From positions 99,873,447 to 99,937,446 of the forward strand of contig CM056573.1 in the NCBI GenBank assembly GCA_029721435.1: a stretch of 64,000 nt of DNA. The letters are read 5' to 3'. The stretch comes from Gymnothorax reevesii (taxonomy: Eukaryota; Chordata; Actinopteri; Anguilliformes; Muraenidae). Below are positions 22,525-34,540 of this stretch, piece by piece; position 1 is the first letter of the stretch, and each line of letters begins with the position of its first letter. Position numbers and translations under genes: made by a program. The notes under the pieces were generated by a model. The model searched no databases, was not told the origin of the DNA, and saw only the letters and a program-made list of their open reading frames with translations.

Positions 22525-23181
22525 CTTGTAAGCAGGGGTGTGCCGTCAGGGCCAGCAAGGCCTTCTCTGCTGGCCTAGATAAATTAGAAAAATGATGTTT
22601 TCTTCATAAACCTCAATAAAAGCTATGTGTATTTTAGAAAGTCAATCAAAATCCTAGTGATTTCATTGCTTTACTTGAGTTGCGTAGTTTCCACAGTGCA
22701 GACAGCTTTTATGAAGGACAGCTTCATCTTTTCCAATCAGATTTTTTCTCTGCTGTCTCCAGGTCAAAGCTACGTGGCTCTGGTCTCAAATCTCAAGGGC
22801 TTCAGAAAGTAGAATGCTTCCCTCTCTTCCCTCATTAAAAAGAGCGGGACGATTTTGCTGATTGTCATATTTTTAACCAATCAGATTGCAAGTATGCCAA
22901 GTGGGGCGTAATCACAGCAGAGCCTTCTAGCTTGCCTCTGCCTTCGTCAGGACGTTACGTGCTGACAATAGGTTAGTTACGTTAACTAACGGAACAGTTT
23001 GTATTAGATCTTAAATGAGTGGGCATGTCATATGAAAGTAATAGATACAGTCGGAAACAACAGGAACGCCCCAAATGTCACATCTGGTTAGAGCCGAGGG
23101 GGAAAACAATCCATCCCCCCCGTCTGCTATCCTGTAAAAACGCGGAATTTAAACTTGTCTTGCAAACGCTAAGAAGTTGTC

Positions 23182-23370
23182 ATGACGAACTTTGAGTCGC
23201 TATTGCCTGCTGACAAGGATCGATATGTTAAGAAATTCAATATACTGGGGTTGGATTGTTGTCCATACGTTTTAAAAGACTGGGCGAATGATCCGACTCA
23301 GTGGCCGGCAGACATACACGTTCTGTTGTGGGGTCCCGCCATAATCTGCCCAACTAGTCCTCTCTTCTGA
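23182..23370 (+). pseudogene. N-terminal remnant of hAT transposase
   Basis: A 62-codon frame starts M-T-N-F-E-S-L-L and continues P-Y-V-L-K-D-W-A-N-D-P-T-Q-W-P. The segment 'D...P-T-x-W-P' is typical, as I recall, of the region upstream of the TTF-type zinc finger in hAT-derived and ZMYM-like proteins. It is followed by stops, and the RNase H-like catalytic core with its DDE residues is not found. The start is the first ATG in the frame and lies 650 bp inside the element. No function is expected. Confidence 0.5.
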
Positions 23371-23817
23371 TAGCTTGAAGTAATTTTGTCCTCCTTCGTG
23401 GTTCGATTTTATTATTTGGTAAAATGTTAAACTTTAATTGCTGATTTTTTTGTTTATTTGCGGTTCAAAAAGGCACAAAGCAACTCTTTGGCATTATGGC
23501 TAATGGCAGAGACCGGTTTGTTCTCCCCCTTGGCTCTACTTTTGTGGGCGTTCCCTTTGTGCCAACTGTATGTATGCTATGACTGCAGTGAATTTTGCAG
23601 TTGTTTCGAGCTTTAGCAAGCTTTAAACCCAAAAGTTACTCTGAGTTAGCACTGAGCTGACTCCTTAACTCAAACAGTCTCTGAGTCACAGACATTTGCG
23701 TTTGAACTAACAGTTGGCTTGCTATGGTTTTTAAGTTCACTGTGAACTGAATAACGGTGTGATCTGTGAGAGCATGCATCAACTTCACGCACTGGCATGT
23801 CTGGTGGTGACCATCCC

Positions 23818-23950
23818 AGTGTCTACTGCCTCTGTCGAGAGGTTATTTTCAGCCCTATAAACGCAGCAAAACTAACTAGCAAAATGCATTGGGCAGGCTC
23901 AACTGTCTGCACTGGCCTTCGTGGCAATCCTGAAAGACCTTTTATTGGAG
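23818..23950 (+). pseudogene. hAT C-terminal dimerisation domain remnant
   Basis: The sequence encodes V-S-T-A-S-V-E-R-L-F-S-A-L, then a stop where a Lys-like codon would be expected, and later Q-L-S-A-L-A-F-V-A-I. The word 'P-x-S-x-A-S-x-E-R-x-F-S' is the conserved core of the hAT family dimerisation region, which holds transposase subunits together. Stops in the frame make it a pseudogene. It lies about 520 bp from the left TIR-proximal remnant's end, whereas in full transposases these regions are separated by more than 1 kb, supporting an internal deletion. Confidence 0.7.
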
Positions 23951-24334
23951 CTCAAATGGACTGATATGCTGTAGGACTGCATCGTTCATCATTTTTGTTA
24001 GAAATAGAGAAGGATGGAGTTTGTTTTCAAATAACAAGCATTTGCTGCGAGTTTAATAATTTTTTTTATTTTATTAATGAAAAGTTTTGGGTTTCGTTTT
24101 AGATCGTTACTGCTGGTGTGTGAATGACGTCTGGCTGTACCCTTACACATTGAGGCACATGTGTGTTTATGCGCAGCAGCTTGGCTAGTGTCCCAGTAGT
24201 CTTTCCTAGGTAGTCTACTTGGATGTGACTGGTTGCTATGAGTTTTTTTTTTTTGTTTGTTTCTTGGTAAAGGCAGTGATTGATTAATGCAATATGGCAA
24301 AGAGCTTTATGTGTGAATGCTGTCACTGGGAATT

Positions 24335-24370
24335 TGTGTGTGTGTGTGTGTGTGTGGGGGGGGGGGGGGG
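24335..24370. repeat. (TG)n-(G)n tract
   Basis: About nine TG units run into a homopolymer of G. Confidence 0.95.
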
Positions 24371-24676
24371 TTCCTTATGATGTCATGCTGTTGCCGTTGA
24401 GTCACAGTTAAATTTAGGTTAATTTTGGGAGGGTTACTGAAGGCCTAGGTGTAAAATGCACAGCCCGCCACTGCTTGTAAGCCACTTTGGGCTGGCACCG
24501 AAAAGGTGCAAGATGCATAAATAAACTCAGAATCAGAAATAAAAATTGAGTTTGCTAAAATCAATCTGTTGTTTCATCCATCCAAATGAGCATCTATCAG
24601 CTTGAACCAAACTTGCACACTGCAAATCTTTTGTTCTTTCATTTTGACCAGAGTGTGACAGAGGAATATTCTGTTG

Positions 24677-24793
24677 CTCTCATGATTGAATGTTTGAATC
24701 ATCTTTTCTCATGATTGAATGTTTGAATCATCTTCTCTCATGATTGAATGTTTGAATCATCTTCTCTCATGATTGAATGTTTGAATCATCTTC
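24677..24793. repeat. 29-bp tandem minisatellite, four copies
   Basis: CATGATTGAATGTTTGAATC recurs at 24681, 24710, 24739 and 24768 with almost no differences, so it is recent. A C homopolymer (24801-24814) follows. Confidence 0.95.
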
Positions 24794-24814
24794 CTTTGAT
24801 CCCCCCCCCCCCCC

Positions 24815-27800
24815 TTCCAGCACTGCATGAAGGTGTGTGCTTCTTGTATAAATAATGACTTATTACAAATATGTGTGCTCTTGCTCGCAGTTTTAACGGG
24901 AACATTAGTAATATTGCTAAATTGACTTATTTTAATTAAACCTTTGAAAAAGCTCCCTTTTCACTTCATAAATGTTGATGAGAAATAGAGGCACTGATTT
25001 CTCCTCGTAATTTCTGCTTAATAACTCAAGTTCCAATGTTAAGCAGTTAATTGGTTTGATCTCAACTACAATTTCATCAGACCATGGCACTGTTCCGCCA
25101 ATGACTGGAAAGCATAGTTTCTAAATCATTACGTAAAATCTAACCCTTTCTATTGAGAGTGCAGTTCCCTCTGAGTGCTATCAAAAGAGTACCTCCAGCT
25201 CCAGTTTATTAGGTTAGTCTAATGGTTTTTAATCAGAAGCACACCTCCAATATTCATTAATGACAGCGTTCGATATGAGATTCAGAGGTGAGAAGAATAA
25301 ATGAGCGCATATTCAAATGAAAATCTCTCCTCCCTCCAGCCTCAGTCCATGTTGAATACCGTATGTCATTACTTGGTAGTGCAGCATGACTTCACACCCA
25401 GAAGAGATTTGCATGTAGTAATGTTCTTTTTGGGATTATGTCTGCCCTTTTAATCAGCTTGCAATGACCTTCTGAACTACAATACCAAAGCAGGTTACCC
25501 AGGTCGTTGGGAGGCTAATTTAGACAATACACAAGACATTATAACGGTCATAAGATAAAACAGATATATTCTTGGTGTATTTATGAATAAAATGATGACT
25601 ATCTTTTAAGGCTCTGAGAACCGAAAATATCATTTTTTGATCTGGGCAATTGTCCAAAGCAAAGGGGCAGTCAAAGTATGGCTTATAAAACTGCCTCTTT
25701 ACAGTTCTGCACGCGTATAAGTAAAATCCTATTAAGATCCTGAAGAATCTTGCAGAAGGCCACTATACTTTGGTAAGGAGATTAATCTATATTTTGAACT
25801 TAGTTTCAAGGTATTCAGTCCATCCACAATATTTGCTAAATTAGCCCCACAATTTGCTGTTTTCACTTGCTATTTTCCATTACTCTCCCTGCTGAGAACA
25901 TCACAGAATGGGCTTTGAGATCATTCCCATTGAAACGTTCTCATATTTTACTTCTTTTTCTTGAAAAGCTGCAGTAAACTCATTTAGGTATGAGGAATGG
26001 GGGCTCCAATTACACTTTGGGTAGTGTTTTGGTACTATAGCCTCAAAATCAATTAGAACATTCATCAATTTTTAAAACAGTTCACACAGGGTCCCTCTAA
26101 ACTGAATCTGGTGTTACCCGGGGGACCAAGAGCTTTAGAGGAATTTGTGTTTGGCTTAATGAGACCCCCAGCGACAAGCGTACAAGGCTCAGATCTGCAC
26201 AGCCCTGTGAAGATCCGACACACGCAGGTGGTTTGAGTGTGAACCGTCACCTCTCTACTTCAGCAAAGCCCATCTGCCCACACATTAAAGCACCGCCAAC
26301 ACATGGCATGACATCACGTGACCACTCTAAACGACCGCAGATCTGACCTTAAGTCTGTGGAGGGAAACCAATGATGTCTCGTGGATCAGAGCGTGGGGGT
26401 GACTCTGAGTTCACGCTGCATGAACGCCGTGACCTTACAGAGAGGTTATTACAGTAAACATTATCAAAAGGAATCTAAATCAATACGTCACCCCTTCAGA
26501 CTGGCAAAGGTCTATCTTTTATGGAGCAACAAATCAGGTTATTGCTTGATATCCATGATGCTTTCAGCTGGCAATTAAATTTCTTCTTGGGTTCTGTTGC
26601 TAAAATGAATGAGTAAGTTTATTTGTATGTTAATATAGAGGAGGAAGGTGTTGGGAGTCAAAAGTGATAAAAATAGGGCTTTGTTTTTGCCCTATTTATT
26701 GGCTCTCATGTGAGTTTTCCTCATTTTGATCTTGTGATAGGTGTTTAGAACCTTAGTGACTCAGAACATAGGCTATCAGAATTTTTAACCAATGAATCCA
26801 ATTGTTTAAGTAGGATGGAATTTGTGGGCAAATTGAGTTGTAATTGACACATTGATGGGTTAAACTAGAACTATGTGATGGTCTGAGTTGCTGGGAGTGG
26901 CTTGTGACAGCCAAAGAACCAGTGATATTGTCTCTCATCAGCTGCTAATTATTCTGCCTGAGCCCAGTGGATTCAGTTTCGGTCTCTGCTCCAGCTACTA
27001 AACATTTATCTGCCACCATTCATATTTAATCATGGGCCATTATCTCACTACAATGTAGGAAGCAGACAGACAGACCCACACCTGACACCAGACACGACTG
27101 CACACACAGACAGACGCACACAAAATCAGACACAAACACCTGCCGGGTGACATGCTGGGAGGCGCTTACACACATTTGCACAGACAGATACTTGTGCTTG
27201 CACACGTATGCCATCATTTATTTCAGCGATCATCAGGAAGTGGCAGAGAGGCACCATCTTTCACAGCAGGGTGTCTCACTCAAATTATACAAAACACCAC
27301 CATAATTACCAGCTCCATGAAGCTTGTGAAAATGTTTTTGTTAAGATTGTTTCAGTTATGGATTGATTTTTTAGAGTTGCTGTACTGTGGTCATAAGCAA
27401 CTATCCGGTCTAGTCTCTGTATGCTCCTATCAGTGAGGTTTGACTTGCAGCCACAGTTTTATTTTTCTGTTACTCTTTTTGTGTTTAAAAGGCACACGTT
27501 GTCATTATTTTTGGCATAGTTTCCCATACCACCTCAGAAATGTCTTCACTTTTGTGAGTGACACACCTGCAGTTTGGGCATGATCTACGACCGTTTTTCT
27601 GCCGAACACTTTGGGTATAAGACCCTTAAAACTGGTACATGACCTATACAGACTGGTACCGTTATCCGAGGTCTGCTCTGTATTTCCACCGCAGACAGTA
27701 CTCTGCAATGTTGGTGGGGTTGTTACCGGATGGTAACCGCTTACGTCGTTGAGCAGGATTGATGATTCTGGACCGATCAACGAGCTGCAGTGTTTCTAGC

Positions 27801-28245
27801 TCCATGTTGGATTAGTGTGCCAGATGCCAAAAATGGAGCAGTAACAAAAAATAGGACGGATTGGAACCATTCTTTGGGTACCATCCACAACTTTTGACAA
27901 TAAAAACACAAAAATAGCCGTTCTAAGGTGTAACAAACTGAACAAAGCTGGTTTGACGGGATCAGGGCTTATTTGTTCCCTTTGGAACTCAGTAAGTATC
28001 TTCATCTGTCTTTGCGGACTTGCCAAGCAAAAACCTACTGGGTAGATCTTTTTTAAGCTGGTACTTTTAATGACCAGTGCAGATACTTTTGTAGGCCTAA
28101 TTGTGGCTCAGGGACCTCAGAGTTAAAGCCATTTTTTCATTGTTTCTGATCATTTTAATGGATGCAAAAGAATGGAAAAAAATCTCTTTAAATATTGTTT
28201 ACATACATGCATATTCATATTACATTTCAAGGGTTTTGAGATGGT
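24815..28245. other. Quiet stretch without recognised genes
   Basis: 3.4 kb with little repeat content. The part 24830-25500 is free of repeats known to me and has the unbroken AT-rich texture that conserved non-coding elements often show, but this cannot be tested here. Around 27600-28080 the words GGTACC, CTGGTAC and GGGTACC recur and may mark an old MITE. Confidence 0.35.
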
Positions 28246-28249
28246 TCAG

Positions 28250-28413
28250 CTCAGTGTTTCCCAAACATGTACTCAGGTGCCATTGGCCAGATCAAGTTGT
28301 TTTATGTGTCCAACCTCGAGCACGAAGAACTAATCCTTGGTTGTATCAGGTTTGCTTCAGGAAAGAAACATCAAGTACCAGCATCTGGCTGGGAGCACCC
28401 AAGTAGAGGTGTG
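28250..28413. mobile_element. Probable hAT-type MITE remnant
   Basis: The left end CAGTGTTTCCCAAACATG resembles a common hAT terminal repeat, and the right end GTGTGGGAAACTA is a degraded inverse of its first bases. No clean 8-bp duplication remains. Confidence 0.45.
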
Positions 28414-31400
28414 GGAAACTATTTTTAAAACATCAAAGTCACAACAGAAGAACTCTCTTTTGTGGTGCCTGGCCTCTAACTTTGGACCCATGAAATCATG
28501 GATGTGGCCTGGATGACCCAGCCGAGAGACAGAGAGAGAGATGGATGGGTGGATATAGTGGGTGAGTGCCTGGCCTCATTATAGCTGTGAGAGTGGGAGT
28601 GCCCTTTAACAACACACCACATCAATTCATCAATGAAAATCCCTTGACGGCAAAATGAAGAGTCAAAGATTCCTTGGTTGTGGTCCAGGGGCATGCTGTT
28701 CTACTCAGCAGTGATGGTAATGCAGGTAATTCAGCAGAAATAATCAGGGCTTGCCAGCTTGAGAATCTGATTAGCACCTGACCTTTCTGTAAGCGAGTAA
28801 ATAAAAGTGTAACCGCATGAAACAAGGGAGGTGTGGCAGCAGGCCAGTTGTACACATGCCCCAGTGAAAATAGCAGTGACAACATGTGGAGCTACAGTAG
28901 GTGCCTTCCTTCTGCCTGCATGGGTGATAGTCAAGGGAGAGGCAGCTGGGCATTTTCACACCACTGCCAGAACCTCACTGACACGCTTCAGCAGATCCTT
29001 TCAGGGCCCAGGCCAAGCAATTTGTACTTACACCGACCTGGGATATTTATTCCTCTGCTTCTTGCTGCAACTCCAGGATGCTGGCCAACAGTAACCTTAC
29101 CTCGCTCCTGAAAGATGCAAGAGCTATTAAACAAAAATAGCCCCCGCAACTGCAGCCTCAATGGTACTTTCCTGAATATGCATATTCTATATCTCTCTTT
29201 CTCTCTCCTTTACTGTCTGTCTGTCTCTCTCTCTTTAATTTTTAGTTCTGTGTTAATTGCTGCAGTTCTACAGTAAAATGAAGGAAGAGAGATTTTCTGT
29301 CCAAATATTACCAAGATGTTGAAGATTAAAACTAAGTAACTGCCCATGCATTACAGTCTTAATCCTCAATTTTCATGGAGTACATGCGACTACAGACACA
29401 TGCACACAAGACCTCTGACTCAGCACTCAGGCACCCAGATAATCTCCTGTGCCCTGTGAAGCATTGGTAACCCCCATTGTACCAGTAATAAATGTTCAAG
29501 ACACCATTCAGCTGACCTTCATGAACCGAATCCGCCGACAGCTCATACTCTTGGACACCCCCCCCCCCCCTCCCACCTCCTCAACACATGTGCTCACCCT
29601 TGCGCACTCACACACACATGCAGAAATACACACATTGGAAAGGACTTCATAGATTGAGCACAACTGCTTGGACTCCACAGTGGCAGTCTTAGGAACACAG
29701 GATCCTATTGAATATTGGCCGACCTCATCTGAACAAATCAGAGAAACTAAGAGCACTGACAAAACCTGAGATATGTATACTCTATTTATAATTACAGTAT
29801 ATTCTGTATTATAGGAAACGTGTATACAGTATGTTCAGCTCTGAAAGCCTTCTTAAAAGACTGTACAGAATACTTCATCATTCTTTAATCTGGCCATGGA
29901 TTTTTTTTAAACTGCAAAGCCTTCAATTCAATTGCTGTATTGTCTCTTGAGTAAACATGTCACATTACGGCATTAATAACATGTCACAGTGATGGTCTAA
30001 GAACACTGTGTGGTAGCACAGTAGACATCAGTTAGTTCTGAAATTCTTTCCATTATTTGACTGAAACTGCCATGTAATCATAATTATTGTGCTTATTTTC
30101 CAGATGAATCTGTATAATCTAACCGACTGGAAACAAAAAATTCAGGCACGCAATAAACAGATTTTTCAACCCAATGGAGGTTGAAGCCACACCAACTGAA
30201 ATGTTTTATAGCTAGCTGGAAGATTTATGAGTGTGTGCGTGTGAGTGTGTGCGTGCGTGTGTGGGTGCTTGTGTATGTGTGTATGCGCATGTGTGTGTTT
30301 CTTAATAAAGCCGTTTATCCCGCTCATTTTCAAACTTGGTATGGGCAGATTGTGGGCGCTGAAATTAAATTGTGTAGCACAGAGAACAGAAAGGCAGAAT
30401 TCAAAAAAGCCATCTCAACAAATTTGATGGACAAGCATTCTGTGACTCTGTGCTTCCATGCAATGTACATGGTCCTTGGAATAAGTCTTGGTTTCACAAC
30501 TCAGGGGAAGGAAGACTAAACACGTTGGCTTGTTCAGTCCAGATATTGGAACTTAAATCATGTTAAATCTTTATATCTCCTTGAATGCCATTTTGACATT
30601 CAAAAAGACATAAATTTGCAGTAAAATACACAAAATAATTTAAATTACTGTACAAATACAGTGGCTCTTGTATTTATTTTAGTTTGCAACAAATTCATGC
30701 TGCAACTGATACTTCATCACTCTGGATTCATTAGCTATGATTAAATCTTGCAGAACAGCAAGAACACAGCAGTAAGAATGAGAATGGAAGATGCTTTATA
30801 CTTGATAGCATGTAATCTCATGCCAAACACAGTAAGGCTTTACTGATTGACTCAGGAAGGTTAATTCATTATTTCATTATTTCACTGAATCAGAGATGTG
30901 ACATACATGTGTGACCATTGGATTCCACGACAATTTAGACTTTTTATGCGAAATTATACTTCATGAGATGTTTATTTAATTACATTTGTGAAAACTGCTT
31001 TTTGTAATGCTTCATACATATCCTTTTTAATTTAATCAAAGCTGAAAATAGACATTTTCCACCAGGTTACTGAGTGATTAGGAAATACAGCTTTGCTTAA
31101 ACATGAGAGGATCACATCTGACAGAGGTCTGTAATCTATCCAGAGCGTAGTGTTCTAGATTTCATCAAAGCTTAAGTTTACAACTTACTTAAGGCCCTAC
31201 TTGCAAATTTAGTGTAAATTATCCAACCTTGTAATAGGGAGTGTGTTCAAACCCTTAATTCGATGATGAAACATTTATCCCCTTTAGGATGAAGTCTTTT
31301 TATTTGGAATACATATCTCAGGACTACATGAATAATGCATTTTAAAGGTACAGGGTGACTGGTTTTAGATAAATCCAGAATATTGTTCTCTGAAAGGAAT

Positions 31401-32020
31401 TATTGTTCAGATGTAAGTCCTCACAATGATTAATTTGAACACTCACTGACTGATAGATTTATTTACATTTCTAAGGGCTCAAGTAAATTCAAGTTTACTG
31501 GAGTGGTGATAGGTTCTTTCACTTGAGCATGGAGAACGAAGTTGCTTTTTCTCTGCAGTCATCATGAAAAGCACTCATTTATTTTCCCTACAATGGAGAG
31601 AAAGTGGGCAAGACAACACTTTTTCAGTCTCTTTGTAATCACTACGAAGGTTAAAGCATCGTCCATTGAAATGGATGTCCGTGGTTGTGATGCTGCCAAG
31701 TATAAATCATAGACCTAAATTTCTTTGCTTACATTCATGGTCGCTTTCTATGACAGACCAAAATTGTCACAATTAAATATTGAATTAAAAAAAGAACAAA
31801 ACTGCTTTGAGTTTAACTCAAGAAAAACACTTGCAGGTATATCCACTGGCATTTGGATTTGAACAATTTCCAATTTGAAATCAGTTTGTTTCGCTAACAA
31901 CTGACCCGACGAAGTGTGATACAGCTGTGTCTATGTACATGGTGTTAAACAGAATGCTGCCCTCATTACAGTCCCCCAAATACTATAATATTGTTTCAAG
32001 AACATATGAATACACTGAGT
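28414..32020. other. Quiet stretch with simple repeats
   Basis: Contains a CT-rich tract near 29190-29236, a C homopolymer near 29559-29570 and a TG-rich tract near 30230-30300. A segment of about 75 bp at 31335-31410 reappears at 38050-38125, marking an unnamed dispersed repeat. No gene recognised. Confidence 0.4.
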
Positions 32021-32027
32021 TAGAGTA

Positions 32028-33228
32028 CAACCCCAATTCTGAAATAATTGGGATAAAGTGTAATTTGTGACTAAATCAAAATGCAATGACTGTCAGATCA
32101 CAAGAGCCGAAATGTTATTCGCAATAGAACATAGATAACATTTTAGATGTTGAAACTGAGACATTTTACATTTGTATCCACAAAATGAGCTTATTTCAAA
32201 TTTTCTGGCTCCAACAGGTGTCAAAAAAGTTGGGACACAGGCATTAAAGGGCTGAAAAAAGCAATTAATATATAAGAGAATCATCTGAAAGAACATTTAG
32301 CAAGTAATTAAGTTAACTGGCATCAGGTGTGTAACATGATTGGCTATAAAAGGGATGTCTTAGAGAGGCTGAGTCTCTCACAAATAAAGATGGGCAGAGG
32401 CTTTCTGAGAACCTGAGAAGGCTTGCGTAAAAAAAAAATTGTGGAATACTTTAAATACAGTGTTCCTCAATGTCAAATTGCAAAGGCTTTGAAGGTCTCA
32501 TCATTGACAGTGCATAACATCATCAAAGGATTCAGAGAAACTGGAAAAATTTCTGTGCATAAGGGACAAGGCCGAAGACCTTTTCTGGATGCCCTTAATC
32601 TTTGGGCCCTCAGACGCCACTGCATCACTCACCGGCATGATTCTGTCCTTGACATTACTAAATGGGCCCAGGAATACCACTGTCTGTAAACACAGTCTGC
32701 CGTGCCATCCACAGATGTCACCTAAAACTCTGTCATGGAAAAAAGACTACATTGATGAGCGTGATCTAGAAGCACCGCTGTGTTCTGTGGGCCAAGGCTC
32801 ATTTAAAATGGACTGTAGCAAAGTGGCAAAGTGTCCTGTGGTCAGATGAGTCCAAATTTGACATTCTTGTTGGAGATCATGGGCGTCGTGTCCTCGGGGC
32901 TAAAGAGGAGAAAGACCTCCCCTACTGTTATCAGCGTTCAGTTCAAAAGCCAGCATCTCTGACGATATGGGGATGCACTAGTGCATATGGTGTGGGGCAC
33001 TTGCATGTTTTAAAAAGCACCACGAATGCTGAAAGATATATAAAGGTTTTAGAGCAACATATGCTCCCCTCCAGATGACATCTATTCCAGTGAAAACCTT
33101 GTGTATTTCAGCAGGACAATGAAAAACCACATACTGCAGCTAATACAACAGCATGATTTCGTAGTAGAAGAGTCCATGTACTAAACTGGCCTGCCTGCAG
33201 TCCTGATCTTTCACCGATTGAGAACATT
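32028..33228 (+). pseudogene. 3'-truncated Tc1/mariner transposon
   Basis: The left end TA|CAACCCCAATTC is the familiar start of a fish Tc1/mariner family. Transposase coding begins near 32391: the paired-like helix-turn-helix is readable as V-E-Y-F-K...I-A-K-A-L-K-V-S-S-L-T-V-H-N-I-I-K-G-F-R-E-T-G-K (codons from about 32440), followed by Q-G-R-R-P. Downstream the catalytic region continues with frame breaks to P-S-P-I-E-N (at about 33205-33225), the segment holding the last acidic residue. The sequence then stops matching, so the C-terminus and right terminal repeat are missing. Without its right end the copy cannot be mobilised even with transposase supplied by another copy. Confidence 0.78.
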
Positions 33229-33719
33229 TGCCGTCCCCCTAGTGGTAATGCCAACGTCACAGGATTTTCAATGGTGTGCCGTGAGCCTCTGACGCTCAAA
33301 TCCATAACTGCTTTCAAACTGTTCTTGTTTAAGATCGCTGGATTAATAATCACAAAATTTATTTACTGACTAATCACTATCAAAACATAGGCTTGTAGTT
33401 ATTAAGAGATGACAGTGATCATCAATGGGCAATAGTGATAAAGTGCTTAATAGTGATGTTGGCGGGATGAAAAAATAAATTATTTAATCCAATATTTTTC
33501 TGAAAGTCATCTCAGGAAAATGGAACTGGAAATAGGAAAATGCCTGATTAATATTGCAATAAACAATACTGCAAGGGGAAATGGACAGTAATTCTACCAA
33601 TTGATCCTTGCAACTGAACAAATTAACCCTTAGTAGCCAATTACGAAATGTAAATGAAAACGGGTTTGGAGACGTAATGCGTTTGAAGGCGAGGTGAGGG
33701 CTGGGCTGTAATTCCTCTG
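33229..33719. other. Unassigned junction between two Tc1/mariner copies
   Basis: No gene recognised. The right end of the previous element and the left end of the next one are not definable in this stretch. Confidence 0.4.
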
Positions 33720-34540
33720 ATGGCAAGTCCAGGGTGCAAGAGGTTAATCCTAACTGATTCAGTATGTAACCTCTCATTTCTTAAAAAACCACTTTGGACT
33801 TATCTCATGGTCATTGAAAAATGCTTTAGTGTTTCAAGAGGGGCAAATTATTGGCCAGCATCAAGAAAAGAAAACAGCAACGGAGATTGCTTAAATTACT
33901 GGAATGGGGTTAAAAATTGACTAAAATTTCTTTTTAGAAATTTGTGTGGATAGTGGTGAACTGTCAAATTCATTGAAGAAATGAGTTGGAGAAAAATCAT
34001 GACTGATCTTGATCAGAGATATCTAAAATTCTCGGTGAGGTCTCATCTTTAAAAAAAATCAACCATAGAACTTGGGGCAACATTTAATTAAGGGTAAAGC
34101 ATTTCCACACGCACGATGCAATGAGAAATTGGAGCACTGGGACTAAACACCTGCATGCCCACAAGAAAGCCACTCGTTAGTGAGGCTTATTGGGAAAAAA
34201 ACAACTTCAGTTTGCAAGGAAGCATAAAGATCGGACTGGGGAACAATGGAAAAAGGTCATGTGGCCTAATGACTCAAGATTTACCCTATTCCAGAGTGAT
34301 GGGCATGTCAGGGTAAGAAAGGTAGCCCATGAAGTGATGCACCTGTCATGCATTGTGCCCACAGTACAAGCCTCTGGAGGCAGTGTTATGATCTGGGGTG
34401 GCTTAAATTATTCACATCTAGGCTGAGCACTGTTCTGCAGCAATAAGATTAATTCAGCACTCTGTCTGAATATACTGAATGACCAGTAACCAGTCAAGGG
34501 ACTTTTAATCCCTGATGGCACAGGCATATTCCAGGATGAC

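Larger units (their letters stand above)
22533..24473 (+). mobile_element. Internally deleted hAT transposon (1.94 kb)
   Basis: An exact 8-bp target duplication CTTGTAAG flanks the element (22525-22532 and 24474-24481), the hallmark of hAT transposition. The left end starts CAGGGGTGTGCCGTCAGG and the right end, inverted, starts CAGTGGCGGGCTGTGCAT, so the terminal repeats match imperfectly. Two transposase remnants lie inside in the same orientation, near 23182-23370 and 23818-23950. Intact relatives are usually 3 kb or more, so much of the coding region is gone. Poly-G and TG tracts near the right end are part of this copy. Confidence 0.85.

Noticed and set aside
24677..24793. CRISPR-like array
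   Set aside because: The 29-bp units abut each other without spacers. It is a minisatellite in a eukaryotic genome.
27505..28026. Two minus-strand frames considered as host exons
   Set aside because: No domain is recognisable, recurring GGTACC-type words suggest an old repeat, and there are no clear splice sites at the frame ends.
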